NCBI GenBank assembly: GCA_010093685.1
Contig: MU006240.1
Location: forward strand, 426,444 to 490,443
Origin: Ophiobolus disseminans
Lineage: Eukaryota > Ascomycota > Dothideomycetes > Pleosporales > Phaeosphaeriaceae
DNA: 64,000 nucleotides
Direction: 5' to 3'
Part shown: positions 44,698 to 56,443 of the stretch, piece by piece
Numbering within the stretch: the first letter of the stretch is position 1
Layout: every line of letters begins with the position of its first letter
Notes under the pieces: generated by a model
Databases searched by the model: none
What the model saw: only the letters and a program-made list of their open reading frames with translations
What the model was told of the DNA's origin: nothing
Made by a program: the position numbers and the translations under genes

Positions 44698-46135
44698 ATG
44701 ATGTCCCAGGCTGCCATGCAGGTCGAAAAGGCCGTTGGCCATGGTGACAATGCGACTACCGTGCAGGACAACACAAATCCTGACAACAAGCCTGAGTGGG
44801 CAGACAAGTCTGGAGAGAAGATGCTTGCGCTCGCCTGGATGGGCAAGAACAGCGTCGAAATGATCGAGACGTCCAAGCCCGCAATTGTCGAACCCCGCGA
44901 TGTCATCCTCAAGATCACCGGATCCACAGTGTGCGGTTCAGATCTGCATCTGCTTCACGGCAGTGTCGTGGAGCTGCAGAAGGGTGACATCCTTGGCCAC
45001 GAGTTCTGCGGTGTCGTAGACTCGGTTGGCAGTGGCGTCACAAGGTTCAAGCCTGGGTACGTACAGCGTGCTATACTCGTGGACTTCGTTGCTAATTTTA
45101 ATCAGACAACGTGTTGTCGCATCTTTCCAGATCGCCTGCGGTGACTGCTACTACTGCAAGCAAAAGCTCTCGTCACAATGCGAAAAGACCAACGCCAACA
45201 CAATCGAGAACGCTATGTATGGTGGCCGAACAGCAGGCATGTTCGGCTACTCGCATTTCACGGGTGGATTCGCTGGCGGTCAGTCCGAGTACACTCGTGT
45301 ACCGTATGGCGATGTCAACCTTCTCCCCATTCCCGATGACGTTCCGGATGAGGAAGCGCTCTTCCTCTCAGACGTACTCTGCACATCATGGCACGCCGTT
45401 GTCGACACCGGTGTGAAGAAGGGCGATGTTGTCGCCATCTGGGGTGCCGGACCCATTGGGCAAATGGCCGCAGACTTCTCGCTGTTGAACGGCGCATCCA
45501 AGGTTATCATGATTGACCAGAACTGGCGACTCGACTTTGTCAAGGAGCGATACCCCAACATTGAGACACTTGACTTCTCAACACTCGGAAAGGGCAACTC
45601 GGTAACCGCTGCGCTCAAGAAGATGTGCAACGACCGTGGTCCAGATGTCAGCATTGAGTGCGCCGCTGGAGAGTACGCAAAGGGCTGGGCACACTACTTT
45701 GAGATGATGCTCGGTCTCGAGACAGACACCAGCGAAATCGTCAACGAGATGATTGCCAGCACACGGAACTTTGGTAGCTGTGGTATCACCGGTGTCTACG
45801 TTGGATTCGTAAGTCTTTCATGCCTACACTGTTTGAATCACCACTAACAATATCAGACCAACCACTTCAACATCGGCTCGCTCATGGAGCGCGGCATCCG
45901 CCTCATCGGCAACGGCCAAGCACCCGTGCACCTATACTGGGAGTCGCTCCTCAAGATGATCCAGGACAAGCAGATCAAGCCTCTGAAGATGGTCACCCAC
46001 CGCGTCCGTCTCGAGGATCTTGACAAGGTATACTACGCCTTCGACAAGAAGGAGGATGGCATGCAGAAGGTGTTCGTCGAGACCAAGTTCTCGTTCCCAG
46101 CATGCGCGGGCAGCCCCGAGCTCAAGAGGTTCTAG
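44698..46135 (+). CDS. zinc-dependent alcohol dehydrogenase, formaldehyde-dehydrogenase-like
   Basis: Three exons: 44698-45056, 45106-45808 and 45857-46135; introns of 49 and 48 nt; 446 residues. Catalytic-zinc ligands C79 and H101-E102 (TVCGSDLHLLHG and GDILGHEFCG). Structural-zinc cysteines at 131, 134, 137 and 145 (CGDCYYCKQKLSSQC). The cofactor fold is marked by VAIWGAGPIGQMAA followed by an acidic residue in VIMIDQNW, favouring NAD. The insertion before ECAAGEYAKGWAHYFEMM and the MYGGRTAGMFGYSHFTGGFAGGQSEY stretch are typical of the glutathione-independent formaldehyde dehydrogenase-like branch. Probable cytosolic oxidation of an aldehyde or alcohol; exact substrate unknown. A second ATG follows the first directly. 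Confidence 0.9.
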
Positions 46136-47915
46136 ATGGAGATACCCAGATGAAAATAATGGCAAGCTCCCTTCCGAAGAAGGCATTGTAAATAGCGCAT
46201 GTAGTAATTGAACGTTACCTTAAAATCAACCCAGTTTACGTGATACGTTTGGACGTACAAGCAGAATCGTGTGATAACAACTCCACCAACTCAACACACG
46301 CATTTTCAACCTTATCAATGCACAGCCACATCTCCACACTCCCATATCATCCCAAAACTTCCTGCACGTCATACCTCTTAGTCGAACAAATGTTCTCGGA
46401 GCACACTCCGTATCTCCACCTCCACACGCAGCCGCAAAAAGCAAAGCCAAGCTCACCTGCACGCCGTCGCGAGATAGACGCTGATAGTGCCCGCCGCCGT
46501 CGCGGGCGTTTATTTACACAACTGTTTTACTCGTGAGGTGTCGCGTGCGCGATAGCGATATAGGGAAGTCGCCTGTTTGTCGTGTTGCGATAAGACGGGA
46601 CGGGACGGTGGTGGATTGTGGAGAGAGGCGTTGGGGCGGCGATGTCATTGTTGTGTTGTTGGAATGGGATTGAGGAGCAGAGAGTCTGGGTCGACATCTA
46701 GACTGCACAATGCAGTTCGGACAACTTGTAGCAGGTAGGAGAATTATTGATATCCTGCGATCTTCAATGCGCACGTGGGTATCTGATCGTCGTAGGATAG
46801 GTTCGTAGCGCGAGGTTGGATGTGCCGATGCCATAGATGCGTTCCTAACACCAGGAAACCTCCCAGCCTTTCAAGCCCCCATCCGCATCGTTCCTGGATA
46901 TCCCTTTCTTATTGCGCACCATCTCCAAAACTAACACCTCATTCTAATCCAACTGAAAACTATACTCACAATACCTCCCCATTTCTAACTAACTAATCCT
47001 TGTCCACTCTGTTAGCCTCGTCCATAACAGCCTCGCAAACCCACCTGCAGCCTCGCCTCGTCCATCTCTCCCCGCAACTCCATATCCCAACCCAACACAG
47101 TCAGCAACCCGTATAACCCCTCCAAACTCCGAGTTCCGCAACATCCTAAGCGCCCACCTTACTCTGAAACCCGGGTGCGAGCTTACCAACAGCACCTCCA
47201 AACAAAACCAACGCTACATAACACATACGTCACACGTTTATTTGCACGGCATCTCGGCACCGCATGGTGAAGGGACTACTCGCCGTGATAAATCCTCCGC
47301 AATCCTGCGGAAACGATTTGCGGCTTGGCGGTGTGCTGCGCAGGGGGATGGGTTGCTTAATTGGGATTTCATCGCTGGTGATGAGCGTTAAGAAGAGTGG
47401 TGACGTGTGATACATATAGCCGTGCTCAACATGCGATGTTTTGTAGATCTGCGATAGGAATGCGAACGGGAAAGAAGTAGTTTCTTCAGCGAGTAACAAT
47501 ACCAAACGAGTCGCAAACCCCATCTTCTCCCCCGTCTGGGCAGCAGTGCTTCAATACCCAACATCACATCACAGTTTATTTCTGTATTAGATAGATTTTG
47601 AAACTGTTTCGATTACATTAGCTCAAAGAAACGAGTTCTTCTACCATATACACAACACCCCCTCGCTCGTTGAGCCGCTATGCCATAACACTAGACTTCT
47701 TTCTTCCGTCCGTCCGTGTAGTAACGCCATGAAAATGCGAACAGTGGTATACCGCGATCGAGCTGATATGTGACAAAACGAACTAAACAAAGGAAATCGT
47801 TTCTGTATATGCGAGAAAAAAAGCCCCGAGAAGGGCTGGCAGGAAAAGCGGCTTCGTCCGGCGATATACATGTATGTGCCTATTCCTCCTTTTGGTCATG
47901 TGCGATGTGACGTGA
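46136..47915. other. 1.8 kb convergent intergenic region
   Basis: Lies between two 3' ends. A minus-strand frame with ATG at 47523 (97 codons to 47230) has a hydrophobic start but no other support. Nothing recognised. Confidence 0.5.
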
Positions 47916-49349
47916 TTACGCCATGTTGGCTACTCCGTGCTTCTCGTCCTCATCTTTCTCGAACATGGTGTCCTCGAGCCACTTTGTGGCTTTCGCGCAT
48001 TGTGAATCGATGTGTGTGGTCCAGAGATGCGCGATTGTGTATTCAACGACGAAGAAGGTGGGGATTGCGAGCGCCCAGACGAACCAGTTCGATGACCGGG
48101 GGATGAAGTGCTCAATGGCTTTGCCCTCGCCTTCCGCTGGTGGCTCCTCGACCCAGTATGGCTTGGTGCTCCATCCATAGATCAAGCGTGCGAGACCGAC
48201 TTTCATGACCGTGCCGTGCGTGAGGTAGACTGCGAAGCTGTTGCGGCCGACCCACATGAACAGCTTGTTCGAGAAGATGTTCTGGAGCGTGGGCGAGAGC
48301 CAGATTCCGGTCACCATGAGATCCCAGCCGATGGCGGTGAAGCGCTTTGGGTAGGATGCGGCGCCGCGGGGGATAATCAGGTCGCCGATGACTTTGAGTT
48401 GGCGGGACCAGAGCGCCCACTCCCAATGCTCGCCCGGGTAGCATGCGACGTACCAGCCGACGACGATGAGGGTGGTTAGAACGGCGCGGCGAACCTTGGG
48501 GTAGCTGTTTACGAAGTCGCGGAATTTCTTCTCGGAGCCGACGTCGCACAGGATGACGCCGTAGAGGAATTGGCATTCGAAGGTCTCTGTGGGATGCATT
48601 AGCTGAAGTACTGCGTTAAAACGAGAACGTGGCATACCCTTCTCTGGGCTGGTGCGCATCCAGTACCACATGAACAGAACGCTGCAAGTGAACAGACGCA
48701 TGCGGAACTTCATGAAGACGGTCGCGAAGAGCAAGACATAGATGAGGAAAGCGCCCTGCAGGAGTGGGAGAAGCGCCCACTGGTGGTCGTCGTACTCGTT
48801 GTTCGCGCCCGACCACGACTTTTGGAAGTTCTTGAATAGGCGCGGGATCTCAGTGCTGAGACCGCCAACGTGTTGGGGAACGGAGCGTCGAAACCAGTGG
48901 GAGTCGCTCCTGTGCGCAACCTCGAAAGCACCAATCTGTGCAAAGAACCACGCCATGACCAGAGCGATGGTCGCTGGCAGGATAAGTCGTGGAGGCCGTC
49001 GGAAGGCAGACTTGCCAAGCGTCTCCAGCGCTGCTGGAATGTTCCCGGATTTGGCTTGTCGGAGTGGCTTGATTGCGCACACGTAGCCTGTGAGGAAAGC
49101 GAACATGGTAACTCCAATCCGTCCCTGCCATGGTAACCGTAGAAAAGGTAGTTGGAGAATCTGTGGTGTAGCATGCTCATTATCGCGAGGCGACCACAAG
49201 CTGTAGTCCCACGCTCGGCAGAGATGTGTGACGACGACCCAAAATGAAGCGACTCCTCGTACACCCTGATGACGTTAACATTGACAGAGAAGAGAAGTGA
49301 CGGGATAACATACCTCTACCCATGTGACATTTTGTCTGTTGTTCGACAT
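47916..49349 (-). CDS. acyltransferase-3 family membrane protein
   Basis: Three exons: 49349-49314, 49265-48638 and 48586-47916; introns of 48 and 51 nt; 444 residues. Exon 1 gives only 12 residues (MSNNRQNVTWVE) and joins in frame to GVRGVASFWVVVTHLCRAWDY, the conserved first helix of the acyltransferase-3 (OafA/NodX-like) family with its His. The second intron is a multiple of three and open, so it would be missed by frame alone; its sites (GTATGC, GCTAAT branch, CACAG) and the restored KETFECQFLYG favour splicing. About ten membrane helices, with RPPRLILPATIALV and WVGRNSFAVYLTHG as family landmarks. These enzymes move acyl groups to sugars, lipids or small molecules at membranes; substrate unknown. 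Confidence 0.87.
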
Positions 49350-50618
49350 CTTTACAGGTCCGGTGGATGTGCCAGAGTCAGACTTGAGAGGGGATAGTCC
49401 AGTAATAGTGGCGTGGACAAGCGATACGGGTTTCGTAAGTAAGGTCATGCAGGCGGTGTATCAGATGGCAAGGTAGGGTGAGGCGCAACCCGCGGGGAAT
49501 AAATAACCAACGCGGACTACCAGGAATCAAGAGACTAGAAAAGAGCGGCTGTGGCAGGTATAGAGATGCATTGGTGACGGCAACGGCTGGCTAGCACCAA
49601 GCAGGAGGTTAAGTGTCCAACAACAGGGTGCAAGCAAGATCCCCCATGCGAAGACGGGTAGTCGGATAGACAGCTTGGCAGGATAGAAGCCCGTCAGGAG
49701 GAAGCGATGAGCAGCGATTTTTGCCTGTCTGATTGGCGTTGCATACGGAAGGGGAAAGAAGCGCCGAGGCTGTATGGGTGGCCGCGTAATAGTTCTCGGC
49801 GGTGGGAGAGACTCATGTCAACGAGATCTCCACCGTTTCACACGCAGATGCGCTTGGCGGGAATGTCGCATTGGTGCTGGTCCGCTGCCGTTGTGAGATG
49901 AATTCTGGAGCCCGGCAGCCGGCACCCACAGGAGGGCCAGGAAGAGAGCGGCATCGTCAGTGTCCATGAGGGCGGGAATGCTCGTCGCTGTGGCACATGA
50001 GCTTGGCTGCGCATCTCTGTGCGCGTGCGATGATGCGACATGATGTGCAAGAGATGCATGCAATCAAAGTGTGGCGCGCACGACAAGGCGTCTCAGAAGC
50101 CGGCCGTCTCAATCCAGCTGGCGCCCCCGACACGATTCGTTCGGCTGCTGCGAGGCTCGAGCCACAACCCACCACGTACGCGGCTGGTGAAAGGGAGGCG
50201 GCCCACGATAGATGAAAAGTGGTTCATCTGGCCGGGGACGCGCAGGGCATGCGTTTCTCCTATGATGCGCTGAACTGTGTTGGGATGGCATACGCGTTGA
50301 GCAGCGCATGCAATCTTCGCAATCTTCCGCCAGCACTAGAGAAAGGAGGCCGGACAGCAGCCTCTGTGTCGCGGGCCTCAGGCTTCCAACACACAGTGAA
50401 ACTAGCGGCACGAGCTACATCAAACCTTTGTTCCAAGGCTTCCAGCTGCCATCTGCCGTCACTCTGCAGTGTCGCGTGGGTGAAATCCTCGCCTAGTCTG
50501 CGGGAAGATAACCTGCATACCCTTGATACGGACATGTGTGGGTAGTGATAGCGAGTGATGTCATTCTACTATCTTGCATTCGAGCATGACTAGATAGACT
50601 GCAGTCACCACGCCAACA
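49350..50618. other. intergenic, nothing recognised
   Basis: 1.27 kb, GC-rich in the second half, with only shadow-like short frames. Confidence 0.5.
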
Positions 50619-51804
50619 TCAATGATTCTTCTCTACAATCTCCTTGGCAAACGCCGCAAAATCCCGTCGCTCGTCTACCTTCTCCCACAGATTGGGCTGA
50701 GTAAAGACGGCCAATGTGTTTCTCGCTACCTTCCCTCCAATGCCTGGCCCCGCTCCCCGGACAAAGTGGGGTACCGCCTTGAACTTGCCCTTGGTGATGA
50801 TCTCCAGTGCTTCGCCTGTCTGGAAGGCTAAGCAGTCCCGCGGTATGCTGACCTTGGTGGTTTGACCGGTTCGCGAGTGAATGTAGAGGCCCGCCTTGGG
50901 GTCAGGCGAGCGATCCAGTTCTTTTAGCGGCGCGAAGGCCTTGCCAGTTTGTGGCGCATTGGCTGCCTCATCGACAAACATAGCTGAAGTGAGACCCGTA
51001 AGACAGCCGTGATCGAGATGTGTTGCGCACCAGTCATCTTCATCGCCGCTGCTTGCGTCGCTGGACGCCTCGCTGGCGGACTCCGGACTTGGGAAGTAGT
51101 GCAGCAATCTCGCTTTAGTTGAGACACTGGTCTTGACAACGTGTTCAAGAAACCCCTTCTGATAGCCGTCAATGTTGGCTTCAGCATACTTGTCACAAGC
51201 TCGGGCGACCAGGGCAGCGATGTCGATGATGAGCGTGCACAGCTCACGGAAAGTCTCCTCGAAGCCCGGCAGAAGGTCTTCAGATGGCCACACATTGGGT
51301 GCCGTGTACTCGGAAAAGGTGGGGTACTTCTCGGCCATAGCCTTCTGCTGATCTTCAAAGCCCGAGGCGCAGTTCACGTAGTAAGATCCCTTGAGCGTAT
51401 CATAGCGGCCATCTTTGAGCGTCTCCTTTCCGCATGACCACCCCACAAGCCACTTGGATGCTGGCGATTCCAACTTCTCTATGACATGTCAGGCTGGACT
51501 GGGGGTGTACGCAACACTGATATCATGCACTTACCCAGCTCTTCAGGCGACAGATTACCGAGAGCAGAAGAGTATGAGAGTAGCCTACGCCTCAACTCGT
51601 GAAACTTGGTAGGCAAGTCCTTTACAACAATGATCCCGAAGCTTGCGGGACCAAATGCATCTTCCAGCAGAGAGAAGTCGACATTGTCTACTTAGATGTT
51701 AGTTGCCAGTGGCATAGGTACACTTGGAGGTACTCACTGTTCCTTAGGTCGTCCAGTCCCACGGCGACAGCGCTCTGGGTGACTGCAGCATTAGGGTTTG
51801 CCAT
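50619..51804 (-). CDS. 2-oxoglutarate/Fe(II)-dependent oxygenase-like protein
   Basis: Three exons: 51804-51738, 51687-51535 and 51478-50619; introns of 50 and 56 nt, both with good sites (GTGAGT..GTAG; GTAAGT..CTGACAT..ATAG); 359 residues. The N-terminal part FGPASFGIIVVKDLP and RRRLLSYSSALGNLSPEELE resembles the isopenicillin-N-synthase-like N-domain. The iron site is THLDHGCLTGL (HxD) with the distal His in AVPHFVRG, close to GEALEIITKGKFKAVPH. RNTLAVFTQPNL takes the place of the 2-oxoglutarate-binding Arg segment. Relatives in fungi and plants are uncharacterised soluble dioxygenases. An acidic Ser-rich insert (about 208-222, SEASSDASSGDEDD) interrupts the core just before the HxD motif. 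Hydroxylation or oxidation of a small molecule is inferred. Confidence 0.82.
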
Positions 51805-52608
51805 TTTCTCGATACAAGTCACAGGAATGTGCAAGTGTAGTCACTAGGAGAAGTTGTTGCACCTGGGCGAAGAAATTGTTCAAGCACCTTTCGAGCTCGG
51901 GCGGCACCGCCCACCAACAGCCACGGACGTTGAAAAAGGTTTACATAACTCACTTTACCTACCTAGGCAGGTAGTTATACACAAAATCAGCCCAGATAAT
52001 AACTCTACGTTGTTTATGTAGTTTTACAGCTTATCTGAATTAGAAGGTCCAGGTATAAGCCAAGCCGCTACAACCACAGCCTATCTCTAATTGGGTTTAG
52101 CCGCGAACTTTCTCCTTCTTGCATGCGGGGTCTATAAGCCATACCTCTACTTCCAATGCCTCATTCTCTCGCGCGCCCCTAGCATCCGCGACTACTCATG
52201 CCATTGCACCTACACAGCGATATCCATCCAATTCTACGCAATATGAGGCGTGGCCAATCAGGTGCAACACCGCATCATCGGGTATGCTTACCTTAAACGT
52301 CGAACCGTCGCAGTTCTCATTGTCACAACTACCTACTTTATTCATCTAGGGTGGACTTCTTCCGGCGCTAGACTGTGCTTGCACAACAAAGAGAAAGATG
52401 AAAAGACGTGAGAGCGTACCGCATCTGTGATTCCAGGGTAACGTGAGGCGCAAGACCGGTGTGGTTGCATCCTGACAAAGCTACCTAGGTATCTGCATGA
52501 ATGACTCTTTGTGCCCTAATGCCCGAATGTTTGGCGCGGCTTTCTGCCAACGCTTTCGTCAATGGTAAGCGGGATAAAGAGGAAGAAGCAGATTTACACC
52601 CGCTGCAG
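51805..52608. other. intergenic
   Basis: No gene recognised; short CTACCTAGG-type repeats near 51955-51975. Confidence 0.5.
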
Positions 52609-52614
52609 TATAAA
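52609..52614 (+). promoter_or_regulatory. TATA box of the broken gene at 52664
   Basis: TATAAA 50 bases upstream of an ATG, in a normal fungal core-promoter position. Confidence 0.5.
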
Positions 52615-52663
52615 ATCACCTCGGAGGCTTAGTTGTTGATGACCACTTCAACAGCACTTCAAC

Positions 52664-53239
52664 ATGGCGCCTCACGACCTACATTATGGGCCTAAAGACC
52701 TTGTTCCGAATGTTGTATACACCGAATACGGTTCTGAACTATCTGCAGAAGAGAAGGAAACGCTTCTAGGCGTCAAAGAACGCCCCGGATCGGGCCTTAA
52801 TGAACAGCTGTGTTGATCATGTGGCTGGACTACTTATAACGAATGCACGATTTCGTATCTATAACGACTTCGCGTTGAGCATACAAACGGGAATAGTGGG
52901 TTATGGACTATGGGGAATGACTGGGTACTCTGGGGTCGCCCAAACGAGGTGTACACATCGTACAATCGCGGGCTGAGTGGCGCCGCAAGTCAATTATTCG
53001 ACATTGTGTGGGAAAAGCTCGGTCTAGACTACGACAGCCCGGGCGTTGGAGAGAACAAAGATCCCGTTATACAGGCTTATCGCTCCAGCCCGATAGCCCA
53101 TACTGGCAACACGCATGTGTGGCAGCGGCCGCCTTTTTGCAAATGTCAACCCTTCGGCGGCCTGATTCGGAAGCACCTCATAGACTCTGAGGAGAAGGAC
53201 TTTGTCGATTCTGACATGTATGGCGGAGTCCCAGAGTAG
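52664..53239 (+). pseudogene. hypothetical protein with two in-frame stops
   Basis: ATG at 52664 opens 50 codons (MAPHDLHYGPKDLVPN...) ending at a TGA (52814-52816). The same frame continues, with one more TAA near 52862, into a frame of about 109 residues starting at or before the ATG at 52910 (MGNDWVLWGRPNEVYTSYNR...) and ending at 53239. All pieces share one frame and the protein-like character persists across the stops. No splice pair that removes both stops was found. The sequence has no recognised family. Likely a recently broken gene; alternatively a short functional protein begins at 52910. Confidence 0.45.
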
Positions 53240-54157
53240 GTCGGGAGAGGGTGAGGCTTAGAACGGTACCAATGAAGTGCCTAAGCAGGGTTAAAGCGAA
53301 CAATGCTATGCATGCAGGGATAACTTACCGGCTATTTTGTCGGTATGCGATCTTAGTATGTTGCCGGCAATTCGTAGGAATTGAGCCGGCCCAACCGTCC
53401 GTAGCGGCATGGCTGTTGTTTTTGCGCTGCAGCGTACGTCGCCATTGGCGTCCTTGATATGAGTATGGCAAATTGTGAATCGCTTCCAACTCGCACTGCC
53501 ACAGGCGCCCTGTCTTGAAGCACATCAAAGGCCAGCTGGAGATGAACTTCGTTGAGCCTCGGGTGGGACGGAAAATGTCTGGGGTTGCAGCCGAATGAAA
53601 AGAAGAGATAGTCTACTTCGGTCTTGCTGTCATAGGTTGGTGTGGTGTTTGCGCCGCATTTGCAGGTGATGGTTGTTTAGGGATTCTTGTTCCAACAGAA
53701 CCAGCACCTGTTGCGGTCATCGTTGGGGATGGGTTTCGGTAGCATCTTTTCTGGCTGCGATTGGAGTCTGCAGTGAAGTTGGGTATGAATGTCTAGCAAT
53801 GCACATGATTCTGTATGTGTGTCTCTATAAATATCTGCACTGAATCAAGTCTAAGACACATATACATGTTTGCCCTTTGTTTCAGTGGCTTCATGATTGA
53901 TGTCTAGCCTCACGACTTGGACATCAGTATGTCTCAAAGCAACAGCAGCTTTTCATTGTCAGCATCGGGCTGGCGCAGACGTCTGCGCAACTTGACCAAA
54001 GTTCGCAAATGTGACAATTCGAAACATATCGGGCATGTTGATCGGTTCCAGCTCGTGGTTTCCCAGAGCGCGGTGTTGTTCGCGGGAGCGGAGTTTGCCG
54101 GGCTACCAGTCCGTCTGCTTCCGAAACTCGCAGCTAAGCTCACCACCAAACATCGCC
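53240..54157. other. intergenic, nothing recognised
   Basis: 918 bases; the frame of the following gene is open upstream of its ATG but without protein-like content. Confidence 0.5.
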
Positions 54158-55016
54158 ATGCCCAAGGCACTCCATTTCAAGGGCGACAAGAAGGTCAAGA
54201 AGAAGAAGCGGACCGCCGAACCGTACGATGCAGATGCCGCGCCTTCCAAAGCGCTCACTACGACGGCGCCCGCAGAGGGAACCGAAGATGACGACTCTTG
54301 GGTGAGCGCCGATGCGCCCAGCGACATATCAGGGCCCATTCTCATCGTCCTGCCTACCGACACACCGAGCTGCATAGCATGCGACGCCAACGGCAAGGTC
54401 TTTGCTAGCACGCTGGAAAACATCGTCGAGGGCGACCTTGCGACGGCCGAACCGCACGATGTCAGACAGGTCTTTGTCGCAAACCGCGTCGCCGGCACAG
54501 AGAGCCTCAGCTTGAAGGGACACCACGGCCGGTTAGTGCAAGAGAGGTCACGAGTTTATGTCTGTCTCACTAACAGTCCACAGCTATCTCAGCTGCGACA
54601 AGTACGGCATCCTGAGCGCCAATGCCACGGCCATGTCCCCCGAAGAGTCCTTCCTCGCTATCCCCGTGCCCGACAACCCCTCCGCCTTTTCGCTGCAGAC
54701 CGCCCGTGAGAAGTTCCTCAGCGTCGACGAGTCCTCGACCAGCGGGCCCGAGATCCGCGGCGACGTCGAGAGCATCACCTTCAACACCACCATCCGCATC
54801 CGCATGCAGGCACGCTTCAAGCCGCGCCTCCGGGCCTCCAAGGAGGAAAAGGCCAAGGAGAAGGTCAGCAAGAAGGAGCTGGAAGACCTCATTGGCAGGA
54901 GGCTGAACGACGACGAGGTGAAGCGCCTGCGGAAGTCGCGACGCGAGAACAACTTCCACGAAACGGCCCTGGATCTCAAAGTCAAATCCTCGCACGACAA
55001 GTACGCGTCCATGTGA
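54158..55016 (+). CDS. frg1: FRG1-like protein
   Basis: Two exons, 54158-54531 and 54584-55016, over a 52-nt intron (GTTAGT, CTAAC branch, CACAG); 268 residues, near the usual FRG1 length. The start has a basic cluster (KGDKKVKKKKR) like the FRG1 nuclear/nucleolar signal. The beta-trefoil, fascin-like region follows: GPILIVLPTDTPSCIACDANGKVF, then SLKGHHGRYLSCDKYGILSA across the splice site (matching the family GRYLGI..DG.. pattern), AREKFLSVDE and ITFNTTIRIRMQARFKPR. The C-terminal basic helix (KKELEDLIGRRLNDDEVKRLRKSRRENNFHETALDLKVKSSHDKYA) is the conserved FRG1 tail. FRG1 associates with RNA processing and actin bundling in animals; the fungal role is not established. Confidence 0.92.
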
Positions 55017-56443
55017 ACCCACCGCCAGGGTCTACGACCCCATAATTGCGACCAACAGGAGTAGGTACACCAGCAGCTCCCGCCCAGGCGTTGCCAAGCG
55101 CCCCGTGGGCCACTTGTTAGACGTTGGTCCGCATGTCGCCATTTCCCATCCCTGCGCAACAAACAGTGGAGCGCATGCGCCACGCTATCGAAATATCACG
55201 CGCCACGACTTCGCACCGATTGTGGCTGGGCTACGGGCTGCAACTTCCGGCTCGGCGCGGTCACTGGCTTCCGCGGGTGTGACACTGGGGGCCGTCGTAT
55301 CCGGGATGGGGGTGGAGAGTAGGGATTTGGTACCGGTGTGCATGCAACTTGGAAGATGGGTGGAAGCAGGGAAGCTGTGCCACCGTATCATGCATGCGCC
55401 ACCACTGATATGGTCAATGTGTGTCGTGGGGGTTAATACAAGTTTTTAGTCCCTCGAGCACTGGGAATGCATCATGTGCACCAAGTCTTGCTTATCAGTT
55501 TCCTCCTTCACGCACTCGAATGATCCATGTGCAAGTATTCCGTCATGTCGTTGCGTGCAAGCCAAATCATGAATATTGCTTCGATGCAATATACTGGCAC
55601 TAATCATCATCCCGCCCTCCCATGTCTCGAGCATACACCCAACCGACCTCTTTCTTTTTCGGCCCACCTCTCACGTCTCCAGCCTAACCCAACCCTATCT
55701 CATACGCCTCGACGCTCACCACATGATGCTCTTCACACCGTACATTCATAATAGCGAAATGATCCCGACCCTATCTCTCCATTCACTCCTTGATGGTGAC
55801 CGACACAAACTCGTGACATTTCGAGCGAAACACCCACAAGCATCTAGTTCATCAAGTGCTATCACTTCGAACAGATCTCCATACGTCGCCGCCGCTCTCT
55901 TGCGCTGAACGTGCAGTGTCATGCAGTATAGTGTGGCATAACTTAGCGGACTACACGTTTGAGCTATCATAAAGCGCTGGGTATTGCGTTCAATTGGTGA
56001 GAGACTCAGACAGTGGTAGCGAGGGTTTTTTTGCTTCAGTTGAGGTCGATGAGTGCCAGGCATGCTTCCATGCGGCGGGTTGAACGAGTCTATGTGGAGA
56101 CTGGATATGTGTTGCGGATACATGCTGCTGATGCGCTCGAAGTTGATGTTGGGGTGGGAGTTGCTACTAAGTACTTGCGGTTGTTGAAGCTTAATGATGG
56201 GGTGGTGCTGTATGGGTAGGTAAGGTGCTGGTTCAAGCAGTGAGATGGAAGAGGTCGAGCGGGATGGGGCGCATATGTATTGGCTTTGTTTTTGTGGTTT
56301 TAATTCCATTGTTTTATTTACACTTGAGATTTCGGCAGATGTTATAGGCACAAGTCCATACCTATGCGGACTTGAATAACAAAGCCTCGAGGCTCGTTAA
56401 CCTCCCTTTATACACCGCCATCGTGAGATTCTCATCGTAGAGC
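55017..56443. other. 1.4 kb convergent intergenic region
   Basis: Between the FRG1 and MBOAT 3' ends. A long minus-strand frame (55746-56351) starts with a non-ATG codon and has no domain; treated as chance. Confidence 0.5.

Noticed and set aside
47230..47523. 97-residue minus-strand frame with ATG and hydrophobic start
   Set aside because: The hydrophobic stretch is interrupted by charged residues, no family match, no promoter or intron support; not strong enough to list as a gene.
11557..49349. A biosynthetic gene cluster made of the esterase, FAD oxidase, dehydrogenase and acyltransferase genes
   Set aside because: They are spread over tens of kilobases among housekeeping genes, and no polyketide synthase, NRPS, terpene synthase or pathway regulator is present.
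55746..56351. 201-codon minus-strand open frame
   Set aside because: Begins with GTG, no recognisable motif, no splice-joined extension, and low-complexity Ser/Pro/His composition.
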